A stretch of 64,000 bases of DNA from Hyphomicrobiales bacterium (GTDB lineage: Bacteria; Pseudomonadota; Alphaproteobacteria; Rhizobiales; Rhizobiaceae), in the NCBI GenBank assembly GCA_900469625.1, contig UBXV01000002.1, forward strand, positions 62,001 to 126,000. The letters run 5' to 3'. The notes under the pieces were generated by a model, which saw only the letters and a list, made by a program, of their open reading frames with translations, had not been told where the DNA came from and searched no databases. Of the stretch, positions 1 through 8,289 are shown one piece after another (position 1 is the stretch's first letter; every line of letters starts with the position of its first letter). The translations under genes were made by a program, and so were the position numbers.

Positions 1-480
1 GCGATCGAGGCGCTGATCGGCGCCAGTGAGGTCTATGTCGCCGCCTATCAGAACGTGCGCGGCATCGCCCAGTATTTTGCAAGCCAGCTCTCTTATACCC
101 GATCGCGGGTGCAGTTTGTCGATGGACTGAACGGCACCTATTCGGAACTGCTCGACGGGTCGGTGGAGGGGCGTGTGCTCTTCCTGCACGATGTCAGGCG
201 CTTCGCGGCCAAGGCCAAGCCGCTGGCGATGGAGGCGCGCCGGGCCGGCGTGAAGGTCATCCTCTACACCGACGAATATTGCCCGTGGGCGGCAGACGTG
301 TCGGATATCTGCCTTGTCGTGCCGGGTTCGCATGGCCCCCTTTGGGACGGCGCGGCGACGACGATTGCCGTCATGGACCTGATGCTCAGCAACATCATCG
401 TCGTTTTGGGCGATGAGGTCAGCGAGCGGGTCGGGATGCTGACGCGACTGCAGGACGTGTTCGGCGATTTCGAGGCCTGA
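1..480 (+). CDS. MurR/RpiR family transcriptional regulator, C-terminal part (5' truncated by window edge)
   Basis: The reading frame is open from base 1 to a TGA at 478-480, so only about the last 159 residues are present. They form most of a SIS (sugar isomerase) domain, the phosphosugar-sensing half of MurR/RpiR regulators, with the typical alternation of hydrophobic strands (VLFLHDVRRF, VKVILYTDEY, SDICLVVPG) and a C-terminal helix. The HTH_6 DNA-binding half must lie upstream, outside the window. A GTG at 55 is internal to the SIS fold and is not a plausible start. The ligand is unknown. It is a distant paralogue of the complete regulator at 7428-8264. The next gene is convergent on the minus strand. 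Confidence 0.8.
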   Translation, partial: AIEALIGASEVYVAAYQNVRGIAQYFASQLSYTRSRVQFVDGLNGTYSELLDGSVEGRVLFLHDVRRFAAKAKPLAMEARRAGVKVILYTDEYCPWAADVSDICLVVPGSHGPLWDGAATTIAVMDLMLSNIIVVLGDEVSERVGMLTRLQDVFGDFEA

Positions 481-603
481 GCGGGGCGCAAAGGGCGCTT
501 TGCTTGCACCGCCTTCCGTCGTCGTCGCGGGAGGCCCATTTCTCTCTTTCAGGAAGCTCTTCCGCTGGCCGCCGTTGAGGCGGCCAGCGTGTGACATATT
601 TGG

Positions 604-2127
604 CTAAACCGACGTCTCCGGGCTCACAGCCGTTGCAGGAGCTTTCGCCTTCGACCGACGTCCCGCAACCAGCGGCAGCACCGCCATGGCGATCGCGAGG
701 ACCCAGAGGATGATGGCGATCTTGCTCTGGAACAGGATGGCGATGTCGCCGCCGCTGATGGCGAGCGCATTGCGCAAGTTCACTTCCATGACATTCCCGA
801 GCACGAAGCCGAGGATGATTGGCGCCATGTCGAAACCGGCCTTGCGCAGAAGCCACCCGACCATGCCGACTGCCAGCATCAGGAAGATCGAGAACACCGA
901 GGCGTGGGTGGAATAGACGCCGACGATCGACAGCACCAGAATGCCGGGAACGAGCAGCCAGTTCGGCACCGTCAGCACCCGGGCGAAGATGTTGACGAGC
1001 GGCAGGTTCAAGAGCAGCAAGAGGATGTTGCCGATGAACAGCGAGGCGACGAGACCGCCGACCACCTCCGGCCGCTCGGTGATCAGCATCGGCCCCGGCT
1101 GGATGTTGTAGAGCATCAGCGCGCCGAGCATGACGGCGGTGGTGCCGGAGCCGGGCACGCCAAGTGTGAGCATCGGCACGAAGGCGCCGCAGGCAGTGGC
1201 GTTGTTGGCAGCTTCCGGCGCCGTGAGCCCACGCACGTCGCCCTTGCCGAAGGTACCCTCGGTATCGGAGATGCGCTTTTCCGTTGTGTAGGAGACGGCA
1301 CTCGATACCGATGCGCCGGTGCCGGGCAGAACACCGACGACGAAGCCGATCGCCGAGCCGCGCAGCGTCGCGCCGATGGACTTTCTGATATCGTCGAGCC
1401 GAGCCGTCATGCGGCCGAGCTTGCGGATGACGGTGACACCGACGGCCTGGTGCTCCAGCATCAACAACGCTTCGGACACCGAGAACAGCCCGATGACCAG
1501 CACCACGAAGTCGATCCCGTCGCCGAGTTCGGGCTCGTTGAAGGTGAAGCGATAGGCGCCGGAGGTGGCGTCGAGACCGACGGTCGCCAGCATCAGACCG
1601 AGCGTGCAGCCGATCAGCGTCTTGACCGGCTGGCTGCCGACCATCGAGCCGAGCGTGGCGAAGGCAAACACCATCAACACGAAATATTCCGCCGGGCCAA
1701 AGCCGATCGCCAGTCCCGATAGCAGCGGGGCAAACAGCGCAAGCCCAAGCGCGCCCAGCATGCCGCCGACGAAGGACGAAAGGCCTGACAGCATCAAGGC
1801 TTCGCCGGCGCGGCCCTGCTTGGCCATGGGATAGCCGTCGAGCGCCGTCATGACGGCGCCGGCATCGCCCGGCACGTTGAGGAGGATGGACGAAATGCGC
1901 CCGCCATATTCGGCGCCGCAATAGACGGCGGCGAGCAGGATCATCGTGCTTTCCGCCGGCAGGCCCATGGTGTAGGCGATCGGCATCAGAAGCGCGATGC
2001 CGTTGATCGGCCCGATGGCCGGCAAGGCGCCGACAAGGGTGCCGATGAAGCAACCGGCAAGGCCGATTAGCAGGTTCTGCATGGTGAGGGCGACGGAAAA
2101 GCCGTGCCAGAGGTAATCGAGATTCAT
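604..2127 (-). CDS. tctA: Tripartite tricarboxylate transporter, large permease TctA
   Basis: A 507-residue very hydrophobic protein of TctA length with about a dozen membrane segments. It carries the family's glycine/proline-rich loops, for example GALPAIGPINGIALLMP near residue 30 and LPGTGASVSSAVSY near residue 270. With TctB and the periplasmic TctC it forms a secondary, cation-driven carboxylate importer in the inner membrane. I chose ATG 2127 (MNLDYLWHGF) because it follows the tctB stop by about 20 bases, as usual for tctBA, and because the upstream extension overlaps tctB. It is the last gene of the minus-strand tctCBA operon. The substrate (citrate, tartrate or another carboxylate) cannot be read from the sequence. 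Confidence 0.95.
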   Translation of the reverse strand: MNLDYLWHGFSVALTMQNLLIGLAGCFIGTLVGALPAIGPINGIALLMPIAYTMGLPAESTMILLAAVYCGAEYGGRISSILLNVPGDAGAVMTALDGYPMAKQGRAGEALMLSGLSSFVGGMLGALGLALFAPLLSGLAIGFGPAEYFVLMVFAFATLGSMVGSQPVKTLIGCTLGLMLATVGLDATSGAYRFTFNEPELGDGIDFVVLVIGLFSVSEALLMLEHQAVGVTVIRKLGRMTARLDDIRKSIGATLRGSAIGFVVGVLPGTGASVSSAVSYTTEKRISDTEGTFGKGDVRGLTAPEAANNATACGAFVPMLTLGVPGSGTTAVMLGALMLYNIQPGPMLITERPEVVGGLVASLFIGNILLLLLNLPLVNIFARVLTVPNWLLVPGILVLSIVGVYSTHASVFSIFLMLAVGMVGWLLRKAGFDMAPIILGFVLGNVMEVNLRNALAISGGDIAILFQSKIAIILWVLAIAMAVLPLVAGRRSKAKAPATAVSPETSV

Positions 2128-2149
2128 GAAAAGTCTCCTTCGCCGGGGC

Positions 2150-2608
2150 TCAGCCGAACAGGCGGCCGGCGGGCAGATAGACGTCGAGAAGATAGGCAAA
2201 GACCGACCACCACAGCAGCGCCTGGCCAACGCCGCCGATGACAGCCAGGCGAAGCGGCGCTCCGAAGACCCAGCCGACGCCGACGGTCATCACGAAGATC
2301 GAGATCGCGAAACCGGCGGGCTCGAGCAGCAGCACCGACGTCACCAGCAACGCAGGCACCGCCAGGATGCGGGCAAGCAACCGGCCTCGCGGAAACCGCT
2401 CCGACGTGCCGGGACGGACGAGGTAGATCAGGCACAGGCCGGCGAGAAGCATCGCCAGCAGCACTGGCATGACCCGTGGCCCGAGCGGGTCCGAGGCGAA
2501 GGCGTATTCGATCTGGCTGCCGCCGATGCCGTAGGCGATGGCGAGCGCAAGCAGGCAGACGCCGCCGATGCGGCCCACCCATGTGGATGAAGACGTACCG
2601 TCAGACAT
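2150..2608 (-). CDS. tctB: Tripartite tricarboxylate transporter, small permease TctB
   Basis: A 152-residue protein with four predicted membrane segments, the size and layout of TctB subunits. The second helix is preceded by the conserved stretch containing SDPLGPRVMP, a TctB hallmark. It lies between tctC and tctA on the minus strand and partners the large permease TctA in the inner membrane. It is separated from tctC by about 150 bases that hold a strong hairpin, and from tctA by about 20 bases. Confidence 0.92.
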   Translation of the reverse strand: MSDGTSSSTWVGRIGGVCLLALAIAYGIGGSQIEYAFASDPLGPRVMPVLLAMLLAGLCLIYLVRPGTSERFPRGRLLARILAVPALLVTSVLLLEPAGFAISIFVMTVGVGWVFGAPLRLAVIGGVGQALLWWSVFAYLLDVYLPAGRLFG

Positions 2609-2717
2609 GGTGAAACTCCAATGGTTCTATGGCGCCGAGAAGCCGCACGCCTGCACGCAGGCGGTGATGCTCAACGGATCTGTGTGGTGGTTGCCAGCCG
2701 GTGCTGTGCAAGGTTTT

Positions 2718-2741
2718 GGGGCGGGCCGAAGGCACCGCCCC
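2718..2741 (-). terminator. Hairpin between tctC and tctB (attenuator or 3' stabiliser)
   Basis: GGGGCGG (2718-2724) pairs with CCGCCCC (2735-2741), and the inner GCC (2725-2727) pairs with GGC (2731-2733) around a GAA loop with one bulged A. On the minus strand the stem is followed by CAAAACC, so there is no U-run. It sits just after the tctC stop, where binding-protein mRNAs often carry hairpins that block 3' decay or partly terminate and so set binding protein above permease. Partial termination is an inference. Confidence 0.5.
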
Positions 2742-2755
2742 ATGGGAGGTGTCGC

Positions 2756-3727
2756 CTACATTCCCGCCTCTTTGGCGAGGATCTTGAAGCGAGCGACATC
2801 GGCCTTGACTTGTGTGTCGAAGGCATCGCCGATCTGCGTGTATTCATAAAGCCCGCGGGCCTCGCGTTCTTTCGTGAACTCGGGTGAGGCTGCAAGTTTG
2901 GTGAAGGCGTCGACCCACCACTTGTAGTCGTCATCCGACACGTCCTTGCCGACGTAATAGCCGCGCCAGACGGGCCATTCGATGTCGATGCCCTGCTCCT
3001 TCGCGGTCGGCACGTCCGCGAGATCGCCCGGCAGTCGCGAAGGCGACATCACCGCCAGCACCCGAACCTTGCCGGCGACATGGTGCTTGGCCATCTCCGC
3101 GGCATCGCCAGCGCCGACCTTGACGTGGCCCCCTTCAAGCGCCGTCAGCACCGCGCCGCCGCCTTCGAGCGCGACGTAACGCATCTGTTTCGGTTCCTGC
3201 TCGGCGGCTTTCGCCAGCAGCGAACTCTTCATCCAGTCCTGCGAGCCGACGGCGCCGCCACCGGCGACCGCGAAGTCCGATGGGTTTGCCTTGTAGGCGG
3301 CGATCAGTTCGGCAAGGCTCTTGTAAGGCGAATCCGCCGCAACGACGAGCACGCCATAGTCGGCTCCGAGTGCACCGAGCCAGCGCACCGCGCTTTCGTC
3401 GTACTGACCAAACTTACCCTGTGCCAGTAGCAGCGCCGAGCCGGATGAGGCGGCGGTGATCAGGTTGCCGTCCTTGCCGCGCTTGCCGATGACGTGGTTA
3501 TAGGCAACGGCGCCAACGCCGCCCTCCATGTAGGTGACGGCCATAGGCTTGCCGATCACCTTGGCTTCGAGCAGCGAGTTGGCCGCCAGCCGGCAGGTGA
3601 GGTCGAAGCCGCCGCCCGGCTTGGCGCCAGCAAGGCATTCCGGCTTGGCCGGTTCGGCACCCACAGGAAACGCGATTGCGGCGAAGCAGCCGGCCGCAAG
3701 AATTGTCTTCAAGATGCTGTTGATCAT
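2756..3727 (-). CDS. tctC: Tripartite tricarboxylate transporter substrate-binding protein TctC (BUG family)
   Basis: A 323-residue periplasmic binding protein. Residues 1 to about 24 form a Sec signal peptide ending in an alanine-rich cleavage site (FPVGAEP). The mature part begins with the BUG-family motif AKPGGGFDLTCRLAANSL, in which the two domains clamp a carboxylate. I chose ATG 3727 because it starts the signal peptide; the frame is open further upstream but that part is not signal-like. It is the first gene of tctCBA and diverges from the tctD-tctE regulators, which are the likely controllers. The ligand is not determinable. Confidence 0.93.
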   Translation of the reverse strand: MINSILKTILAAGCFAAIAFPVGAEPAKPECLAGAKPGGGFDLTCRLAANSLLEAKVIGKPMAVTYMEGGVGAVAYNHVIGKRGKDGNLITAASSGSALLLAQGKFGQYDESAVRWLGALGADYGVLVVAADSPYKSLAELIAAYKANPSDFAVAGGGAVGSQDWMKSSLLAKAAEQEPKQMRYVALEGGGAVLTALEGGHVKVGAGDAAEMAKHHVAGKVRVLAVMSPSRLPGDLADVPTAKEQGIDIEWPVWRGYYVGKDVSDDDYKWWVDAFTKLAASPEFTKEREARGLYEYTQIGDAFDTQVKADVARFKILAKEAGM

Positions 3728-3905
3728 GGTCTCTCTCCCATCCTCCATGAATGCGCCTGCCTCCTGCAGAAAGGCCCGAAAGGACACACCGGGGCCTTGG
3801 CGGGCACCACTGCGTGTCCACCGCCACAACCCAAGAAAATGGCAATCCTCCAGGCCTGCTCCGCTCCTCCGTCTTGCGGGCAGGCTTTCCTTCTTCCGCC
3901 TTCAA

Positions 3906-3924
3906 CCTGTCACCACCCTGTCAC
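3906..3924. promoter_or_regulatory. Direct repeat CCTGTCAC x2, candidate OmpR-type (TctD) operator
   Basis: CCTGTCAC occurs at 3906-3913 and again at 3917-3924, a spacing of exactly 11 bases in direct orientation. That is the usual geometry for a dimer of OmpR/PhoB-family response regulators. It lies in the 254-base divergent gap between tctC (minus) and tctD (plus), 58 bases before tctD. It is therefore a good candidate for the TctD site controlling both directions. The repeat is seen directly; the binding is inference. Confidence 0.45.
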
Positions 3925-3981
3925 GGTTTCGGCCAGATCCGCCGGGTTGCTCGCCGGATTTTTCCATGTCACTGCTTGGTC

Positions 3982-4656
3982 ATGCGCATCCTTCTGGTGG
4001 AAGACACAAGGGATGTCGGGGAGGCGATCAGCCGGCGTTTGGAGAAGGTCGGGCACACGGTCGATTGGCAAACGGACGGGCAGGCCGCCGCCGACATACT
4101 CGATTTTACCGATTATGATCTCGTGATCCTCGACGTGATGTTGCCGGGGCTCGACGGGTTCGAGATCTTGCGGCATCTGCGCACCAACCGTAAGACGACC
4201 CCGGTTCTGGTGCTGACGGCGCGCTCGGAGATCGAAGACCGCGTCGGCGCGCTCGATCTCGGCGCCGACGACTATCTCGTCAAGCCGTTCGATTTTCGCG
4301 AGCTGGAGGCGCGGGTGCGGGTGTTGTTGCGCCGAAGGGCAGGCGATCCCACCAACCTGATCGAATGCGGCGACCTCGTGCTCGACCGCAACAGCCGCTC
4401 GGTGCGCGTCGGCAACCGCGAGGTGCAGTTGAAGCGGCGGGAAATCACGCTGCTCGAGGTGATGGCGACGCGACCGGGTCGCGTGTTCGGCAAGGACGAG
4501 TTGCTCGACCACCTCTTCGGTTTCGACGACGGCGCCAACCAGAATGCGATCGAACTCTATATCGGCCGCCTTCGCAAGAAGATCGAAGGCTCGCGCGTTC
4601 GCATCGTCACGATCCGCGGTCTCGGTTATCAGCTGGTGGCTGACGATGCGGCGTGA
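3982..4656 (+). CDS. tctD: OmpR-family response regulator, TctD-like
   Basis: 224 residues: a receiver domain (residues 1 to about 115) with the acidic pair E7/D8, phosphoacceptor D51 in VILDVMLPG and the conserved lysine in LVKPFDF, followed by a winged-helix OmpR-type DNA-binding domain ending in VRIVTIRGLGYQLV. ATG 3982 starts the canonical MRILLVEDTRD. It overlaps the kinase gene by 11 bases, which implies translational coupling. TctD in Salmonella and related systems controls tricarboxylate transport genes. Its position divergent from tctCBA and the direct repeat upstream support the same role here. Confidence 0.92.
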   Translation: MRILLVEDTRDVGEAISRRLEKVGHTVDWQTDGQAAADILDFTDYDLVILDVMLPGLDGFEILRHLRTNRKTTPVLVLTARSEIEDRVGALDLGADDYLVKPFDFRELEARVRVLLRRRAGDPTNLIECGDLVLDRNSRSVRVGNREVQLKRREITLLEVMATRPGRVFGKDELLDHLFGFDDGANQNAIELYIGRLRKKIEGSRVRIVTIRGLGYQLVADDAA

Positions 4657-6031
4657 ACCGTCGCTGTTTTCGCGGCTGGTCGTTCGGGTCGCGCTGGTTC
4701 TCTGCGGCGGCGCGACGCTGCTTGCCGTTGCCGCATGGTATTACGCGCGCGCCGCGGCCGACGACGCCTATGATCGCCTTTTGCTCGGTGCCGCCATCCA
4801 GATCACGGCGAACATGACCGTCGACCACGGCAACCTCGCCGTTGCCCTTCCGACCTCCGCCTTCGAACTGCTGGGCCTTGCGGCCCGCGACCGCATTTTC
4901 TACCGGGTGATCGGGCCGGACTTGAAAACGCTGACAGGCTACGAGGACCTGCAAACGGACCTGGACCTGACGTCCGCCCGCTCAGCGCCCGTTTTCCTTT
5001 CGGCTCGCTACCGCGACGTCCCGGTGCGGGTGGTCGTTGCGGCCCGGGCGCTCTCCGATCCCTCGTTCTCCGGCTGGTCCTATGTGGTGCTGGCGCAGAC
5101 GACTGAAGCGCGCCGGGCGCTGGCCGGCGAGCTGACGTCGCGCGCGATGATCCTCGTCGGTATCATGAGCGTGCTGGCACTCGCCGGCACGGTGCTTGCC
5201 ATCCGCTATTCGCTCCTGCCGGTCAGCGCGCTGGGTGCCGCCCTTCGCGCCCGCGATCCGCAGGACCTGACGCCCGTCGACGTCGACGTGCCACGCGAAC
5301 TGCGGCCGTTCATGGCCTCGATCAACCACTTCATGGGGCGTCTCGACGAGCGCGTGACACTGCTGCAGCGCTTCATAGCCGATGCCGCGCACCAGATCCG
5401 AACCCCACTGACAGCCTTGTCGGCACAGGTCGATATGCTCGAAGAAGACGAGATGGATGAGGTTGGAAAGCGGCATCTGGGCCGGGTGCGCAAGCGGGTC
5501 GGGCAGCTGGCGCGGCTGACCAATCAGCTGCTCAGCCACGCCATGGTCATCCACCGGTCGGACTCGGTGCGGTTCAAGCCGGTGGATTTGTCCGACATCG
5601 CGCGCAAGGCGTTCCGCGCAGCCGTGCCGATTACGGTTGATCCCGATATCGTCATTTCTTTCGAGGCGCCACCTGGGCCGATCGTCGTGCTCGGCGATGC
5701 CGTCAGTCTACGCGAGGCGATCGCGAACATCATCGACAATTCGTTGCGGCACGGGACCGTCTCACACCTCGCTGTGCGTGTCGTTGGAGGCGACGGTCGC
5801 GCCCGTGTCGAGGTCGAGGATGACGGCCCCGGCATTCCCCGGAGCGAATGGGAGAGCGTGACTGCGCGTTTCGTGACATCCAAGACAGGAGAGGGCAGCA
5901 TGGGCCTCGGTTTCGCCATCGCCGCCGAGGTGGCGTCTGCCCATCGGGGTGCGATCGGCTTTCAGGAGAAGGGCGAGCACGGCTTCACCGTCATTTTCGA
6001 TCTGCCCGCCCAGGTCGAGGGCGCACGATGA
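4646..6031 (+). CDS. tctE: Sensor histidine kinase, TctE-like
   Basis: 461 residues. There is a membrane segment near residues 10-34, a periplasmic domain of roughly 130 residues, and a second membrane segment around residues 170-190. A HAMP-like linker, HisKA domain and HATPase_c domain follow. The phosphoacceptor is H249 in ADAAHQIRTPLTAL; the ATP site shows the N box (IANIIDNSLRHG), DDGPGIP and GLGFAIAAEVA. The start ATG at 4646 lies inside the end of tctD. The stop codon overlaps the ATG of a binding-protein gene (ATGA), so kinase and binding protein are co-translated. Confidence 0.92.
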   Translation: MRREPSLFSRLVVRVALVLCGGATLLAVAAWYYARAAADDAYDRLLLGAAIQITANMTVDHGNLAVALPTSAFELLGLAARDRIFYRVIGPDLKTLTGYEDLQTDLDLTSARSAPVFLSARYRDVPVRVVVAARALSDPSFSGWSYVVLAQTTEARRALAGELTSRAMILVGIMSVLALAGTVLAIRYSLLPVSALGAALRARDPQDLTPVDVDVPRELRPFMASINHFMGRLDERVTLLQRFIADAAHQIRTPLTALSAQVDMLEEDEMDEVGKRHLGRVRKRVGQLARLTNQLLSHAMVIHRSDSVRFKPVDLSDIARKAFRAAVPITVDPDIVISFEAPPGPIVVLGDAVSLREAIANIIDNSLRHGTVSHLAVRVVGGDGRARVEVEDDGPGIPRSEWESVTARFVTSKTGEGSMGLGFAIAAEVASAHRGAIGFQEKGEHGFTVIFDLPAQVEGAR

Positions 6032-7128
6032 AGTGCGGCACACTCGCGACGCTGACCGCTGCGATCGTTCTAAGTGTCGCGACATCGGCAATGGCGGTCG
6101 AGGGCGCCCGCGCCTTCTTTCCGGCAGTCGAGCAGGAGCGCGGCCGCCTCGTCGTCCATGGCGCGACCGACGTCGAGGCAATGGAGCCGCTCATCCGGGA
6201 TTTTCAGTCGACGGCGACCGATGTCGCCATCGACTACACCGACTACGTGACCAACGATCTCTATCGGGACGCCGATGCCGCCTGCCGCAAGCAGGAGAAC
6301 TTCGGCGACATCCTGCTTTCGTCCTCCGTCGACCAGTTGGTCAAGCTCGCCAATGACGGTTGCGCGCTGGCGCATAGCTCGGCCGAAACTGAGGACCTGC
6401 CCGACTGGGCGAACTGGCGCGAGGAGGTCTATGGCTTCACCTTCGAACCCTCAGTCATGGTCTATCACAAGGACTTCGTGCCACCCGAAGATGTTCCCCA
6501 CAGCCACGGCGAGCTGACCGATCTGCTCCGCTTCAAGCCGGACTACTATCGCGGCCGCATCGGTACCTATGACCTGCGCCAGTCCGGCATCGGCTACCTG
6601 CTCGCCTTCCTCGACGCGCAGCAGGCCTCGACCACCTATGGCCGGCTGCTCGAAAGCCTGAGCCGCGTCGAGGCGGTGCTGCGCTGCTGCAACAATGCGG
6701 TGCTGTCGGAAATCGACAGCGGCAACGTCTTCATCGGCTACAACATCCTCGGATCCTACGCCTATGCGGCGGCGCTGCGGAACCCGAAGCTGCGCATCGT
6801 GCTGCCGCGCGATTATACGTTGATCCTCAGCCGCGGCGTGCTGATCCCGAAGGGAGCCACTCGGCCGGACCTGGCGGGTCGCTTCCTCGACTACCTGCTG
6901 TCGGATCGTGGACAGGAGGTCGCCCGGCGGAAAGCCTTCTTCTTTTCGCGGACAGGACCGCTTCCCGACAATGTCGACGGGCCGCCGAAACTGATCGAAT
7001 CCGGTATCGGCCGGCCGATCCGCATCGGCCCGGCCTTGCTGGCCGCCCAGGACCAGCTGCAACGATCCACCTTCATCGACGACTGGACCCGCCTCCTGCG
7101 CGGTAGCGCCGGCGGCAAGACGCCTTAG
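6028..7128 (+). CDS. Periplasmic substrate-binding protein encoded with the TctDE two-component system
   Basis: 366 residues with a signal peptide (residues 1 to about 23, ending in TSAMA). The mature protein is a type-2 periplasmic binding protein of the iron/spermidine class, for example LVVHGATDVEAMEPLIRDFQ near its start and a C-terminal lobe typical of these folds. No ABC permease or ATPase is adjacent. Its ATG overlaps the tctE stop by four bases. I infer that it works as a soluble ligand-presenting partner of the TctE periplasmic domain rather than in transport. Such PBP genes are seen beside some TctE-type kinases, but the role here is unproven. Confidence 0.8.
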   Translation: MKCGTLATLTAAIVLSVATSAMAVEGARAFFPAVEQERGRLVVHGATDVEAMEPLIRDFQSTATDVAIDYTDYVTNDLYRDADAACRKQENFGDILLSSSVDQLVKLANDGCALAHSSAETEDLPDWANWREEVYGFTFEPSVMVYHKDFVPPEDVPHSHGELTDLLRFKPDYYRGRIGTYDLRQSGIGYLLAFLDAQQASTTYGRLLESLSRVEAVLRCCNNAVLSEIDSGNVFIGYNILGSYAYAAALRNPKLRIVLPRDYTLILSRGVLIPKGATRPDLAGRFLDYLLSDRGQEVARRKAFFFSRTGPLPDNVDGPPKLIESGIGRPIRIGPALLAAQDQLQRSTFIDDWTRLLRGSAGGKTP

Positions 7129-7427
7129 GCAGGTTCGTTCGTCGGCGGTGCAGGGTGTGCCAGCACCGACGGATGGCGGCGTCCCGTCCTTTGCGGCGCC
7201 TTGCAAAGATTTTTGTCGGCAAAGTGCTCGCCTGTCGCAAGTGCCAGTTTTTCGACGTTTTTGACGCCATTTTCACCCGCCGCGCATGAAAAACCCGCGA
7301 AATTTGAAGGATTTTTGAGGGCGCGGCGTATCCTTGCAGAGACTTGCAAGGATTCTTGCGGGCGTCGCCTTGACTGCAAGTTCGTTTGCTTGAACGATGC
7401 CTCATGCAAAGAAACTTGTAGAGCGCC
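7129..7427. other. 299-base gap with TTGCAAG-type repeats upstream of the rpiR-ABC operon
   Basis: An imperfect hairpin (CGTCGG at 7140-7145 with CCGACG at 7166-7171) may mark the end of the tctDE transcript. The rest holds several copies of a TTGCAA/CTTGC motif, including the perfect palindrome CTTGCAAG at 7343-7350, with related copies near 7201, 7354 and 7375. These could be operators for the RpiR regulator that follows. No coding potential is convincing. Confidence 0.35.
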
Positions 7428-8264
7428 ATGACACTTCTCGATCGCATCAAGGCACAATCGAAACGGCTGACCGACGCGGATCAGAAGCTGATCGCGACGA
7501 TGCTCGAGAACCGGGCCGAGGCCGCCTTCCTGTCAGGCCCGCAGCTGTCGCAACGTGCCAGCGTCCATGAGGCGACGGTGACGCGCCTGGCGCAGAAACT
7601 GGGATACCGGGGCTTTCCCGATCTGCGGGCGCAGCTGCAGCGCGAGGTGCTCGACGATCAGGACGCCGCCACCCGCATGCGTCGCTCGGTCGCCAAGGTC
7701 GAGCATGGCGACTATCTGACCGACCTGATTGCCGCGGAGATTTCGGCACTGGAGACGCTGGCGCGATCGGTGCCGCAAGGCGACGTGGATCTGGCCGCCG
7801 ACATGATCTTCGAGGGGCGTCGTGTCTTCGTGTTCGGCCAGGGCCATGCCCAATCCGTCGCCGGCTTCCTGCAGCGCCGTCTCGACCGTTTCGGCATGAC
7901 GACGATCGCGCTCACCGGCCGTGGCCGCGATATCGCCGAGCGCATGGTCAGCATGGACGCAAACGACGTCGTCATCGCGCTCGCCTTTCGCAAGCAGCCG
8001 CAAAGCTATGCGCCGCTGGTGCAGCACGCCCGCCGCGTCGGCGCGCGATCGATCCTGATATCGGACCTGGCCGGCTCGCTGATGGAGCCGGTTGCCGATC
8101 TGATGCTCGCAGCCCCCCGAGGGAGGTCGGGAAGCGAGTTTCAGACGCCGACCATCCCTTTTGCCATCGTCAACGGCATCGTGCTGACGATCGCCGGACG
8201 GCATGAGCGCGAGGTCATGGGTCGGCTTGAGAAACTGTCGGAGCTGTTCAACGACTTCGATTGA
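7428..8264 (+). CDS. MurR/RpiR family transcriptional regulator
   Basis: 278 residues with an N-terminal HTH_6 domain (residues 1 to about 77). Its recognition region is ASVHEATVTRLAQKLGYRGFPDLR. A SIS domain (about 120-255) follows, with the phosphosugar-binding start RRVFVFGQGHAQSVAGFLQRRL. These regulators sense phosphorylated sugars or related phosphates. It is followed after 25 bases by an ABC-transporter operon and is probably part of it, so it is the likely local regulator. The SIS domain suggests the transported compound is, or becomes, a sugar phosphate. Confidence 0.9.
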   Translation: MTLLDRIKAQSKRLTDADQKLIATMLENRAEAAFLSGPQLSQRASVHEATVTRLAQKLGYRGFPDLRAQLQREVLDDQDAATRMRRSVAKVEHGDYLTDLIAAEISALETLARSVPQGDVDLAADMIFEGRRVFVFGQGHAQSVAGFLQRRLDRFGMTTIALTGRGRDIAERMVSMDANDVVIALAFRKQPQSYAPLVQHARRVGARSILISDLAGSLMEPVADLMLAAPRGRSGSEFQTPTIPFAIVNGIVLTIAGRHEREVMGRLEKLSELFNDFD

Positions 8265-8289
8265 CTGGGGAAAAATGGAGGAGGAAACC

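Noticed and set aside
419-2053. 544-codon frame on the minus strand overlapping tctA
   Set aside because: A frame shadow of tctA: very rich in Arg and His, no domain, and the true tctA frame is unmistakable.
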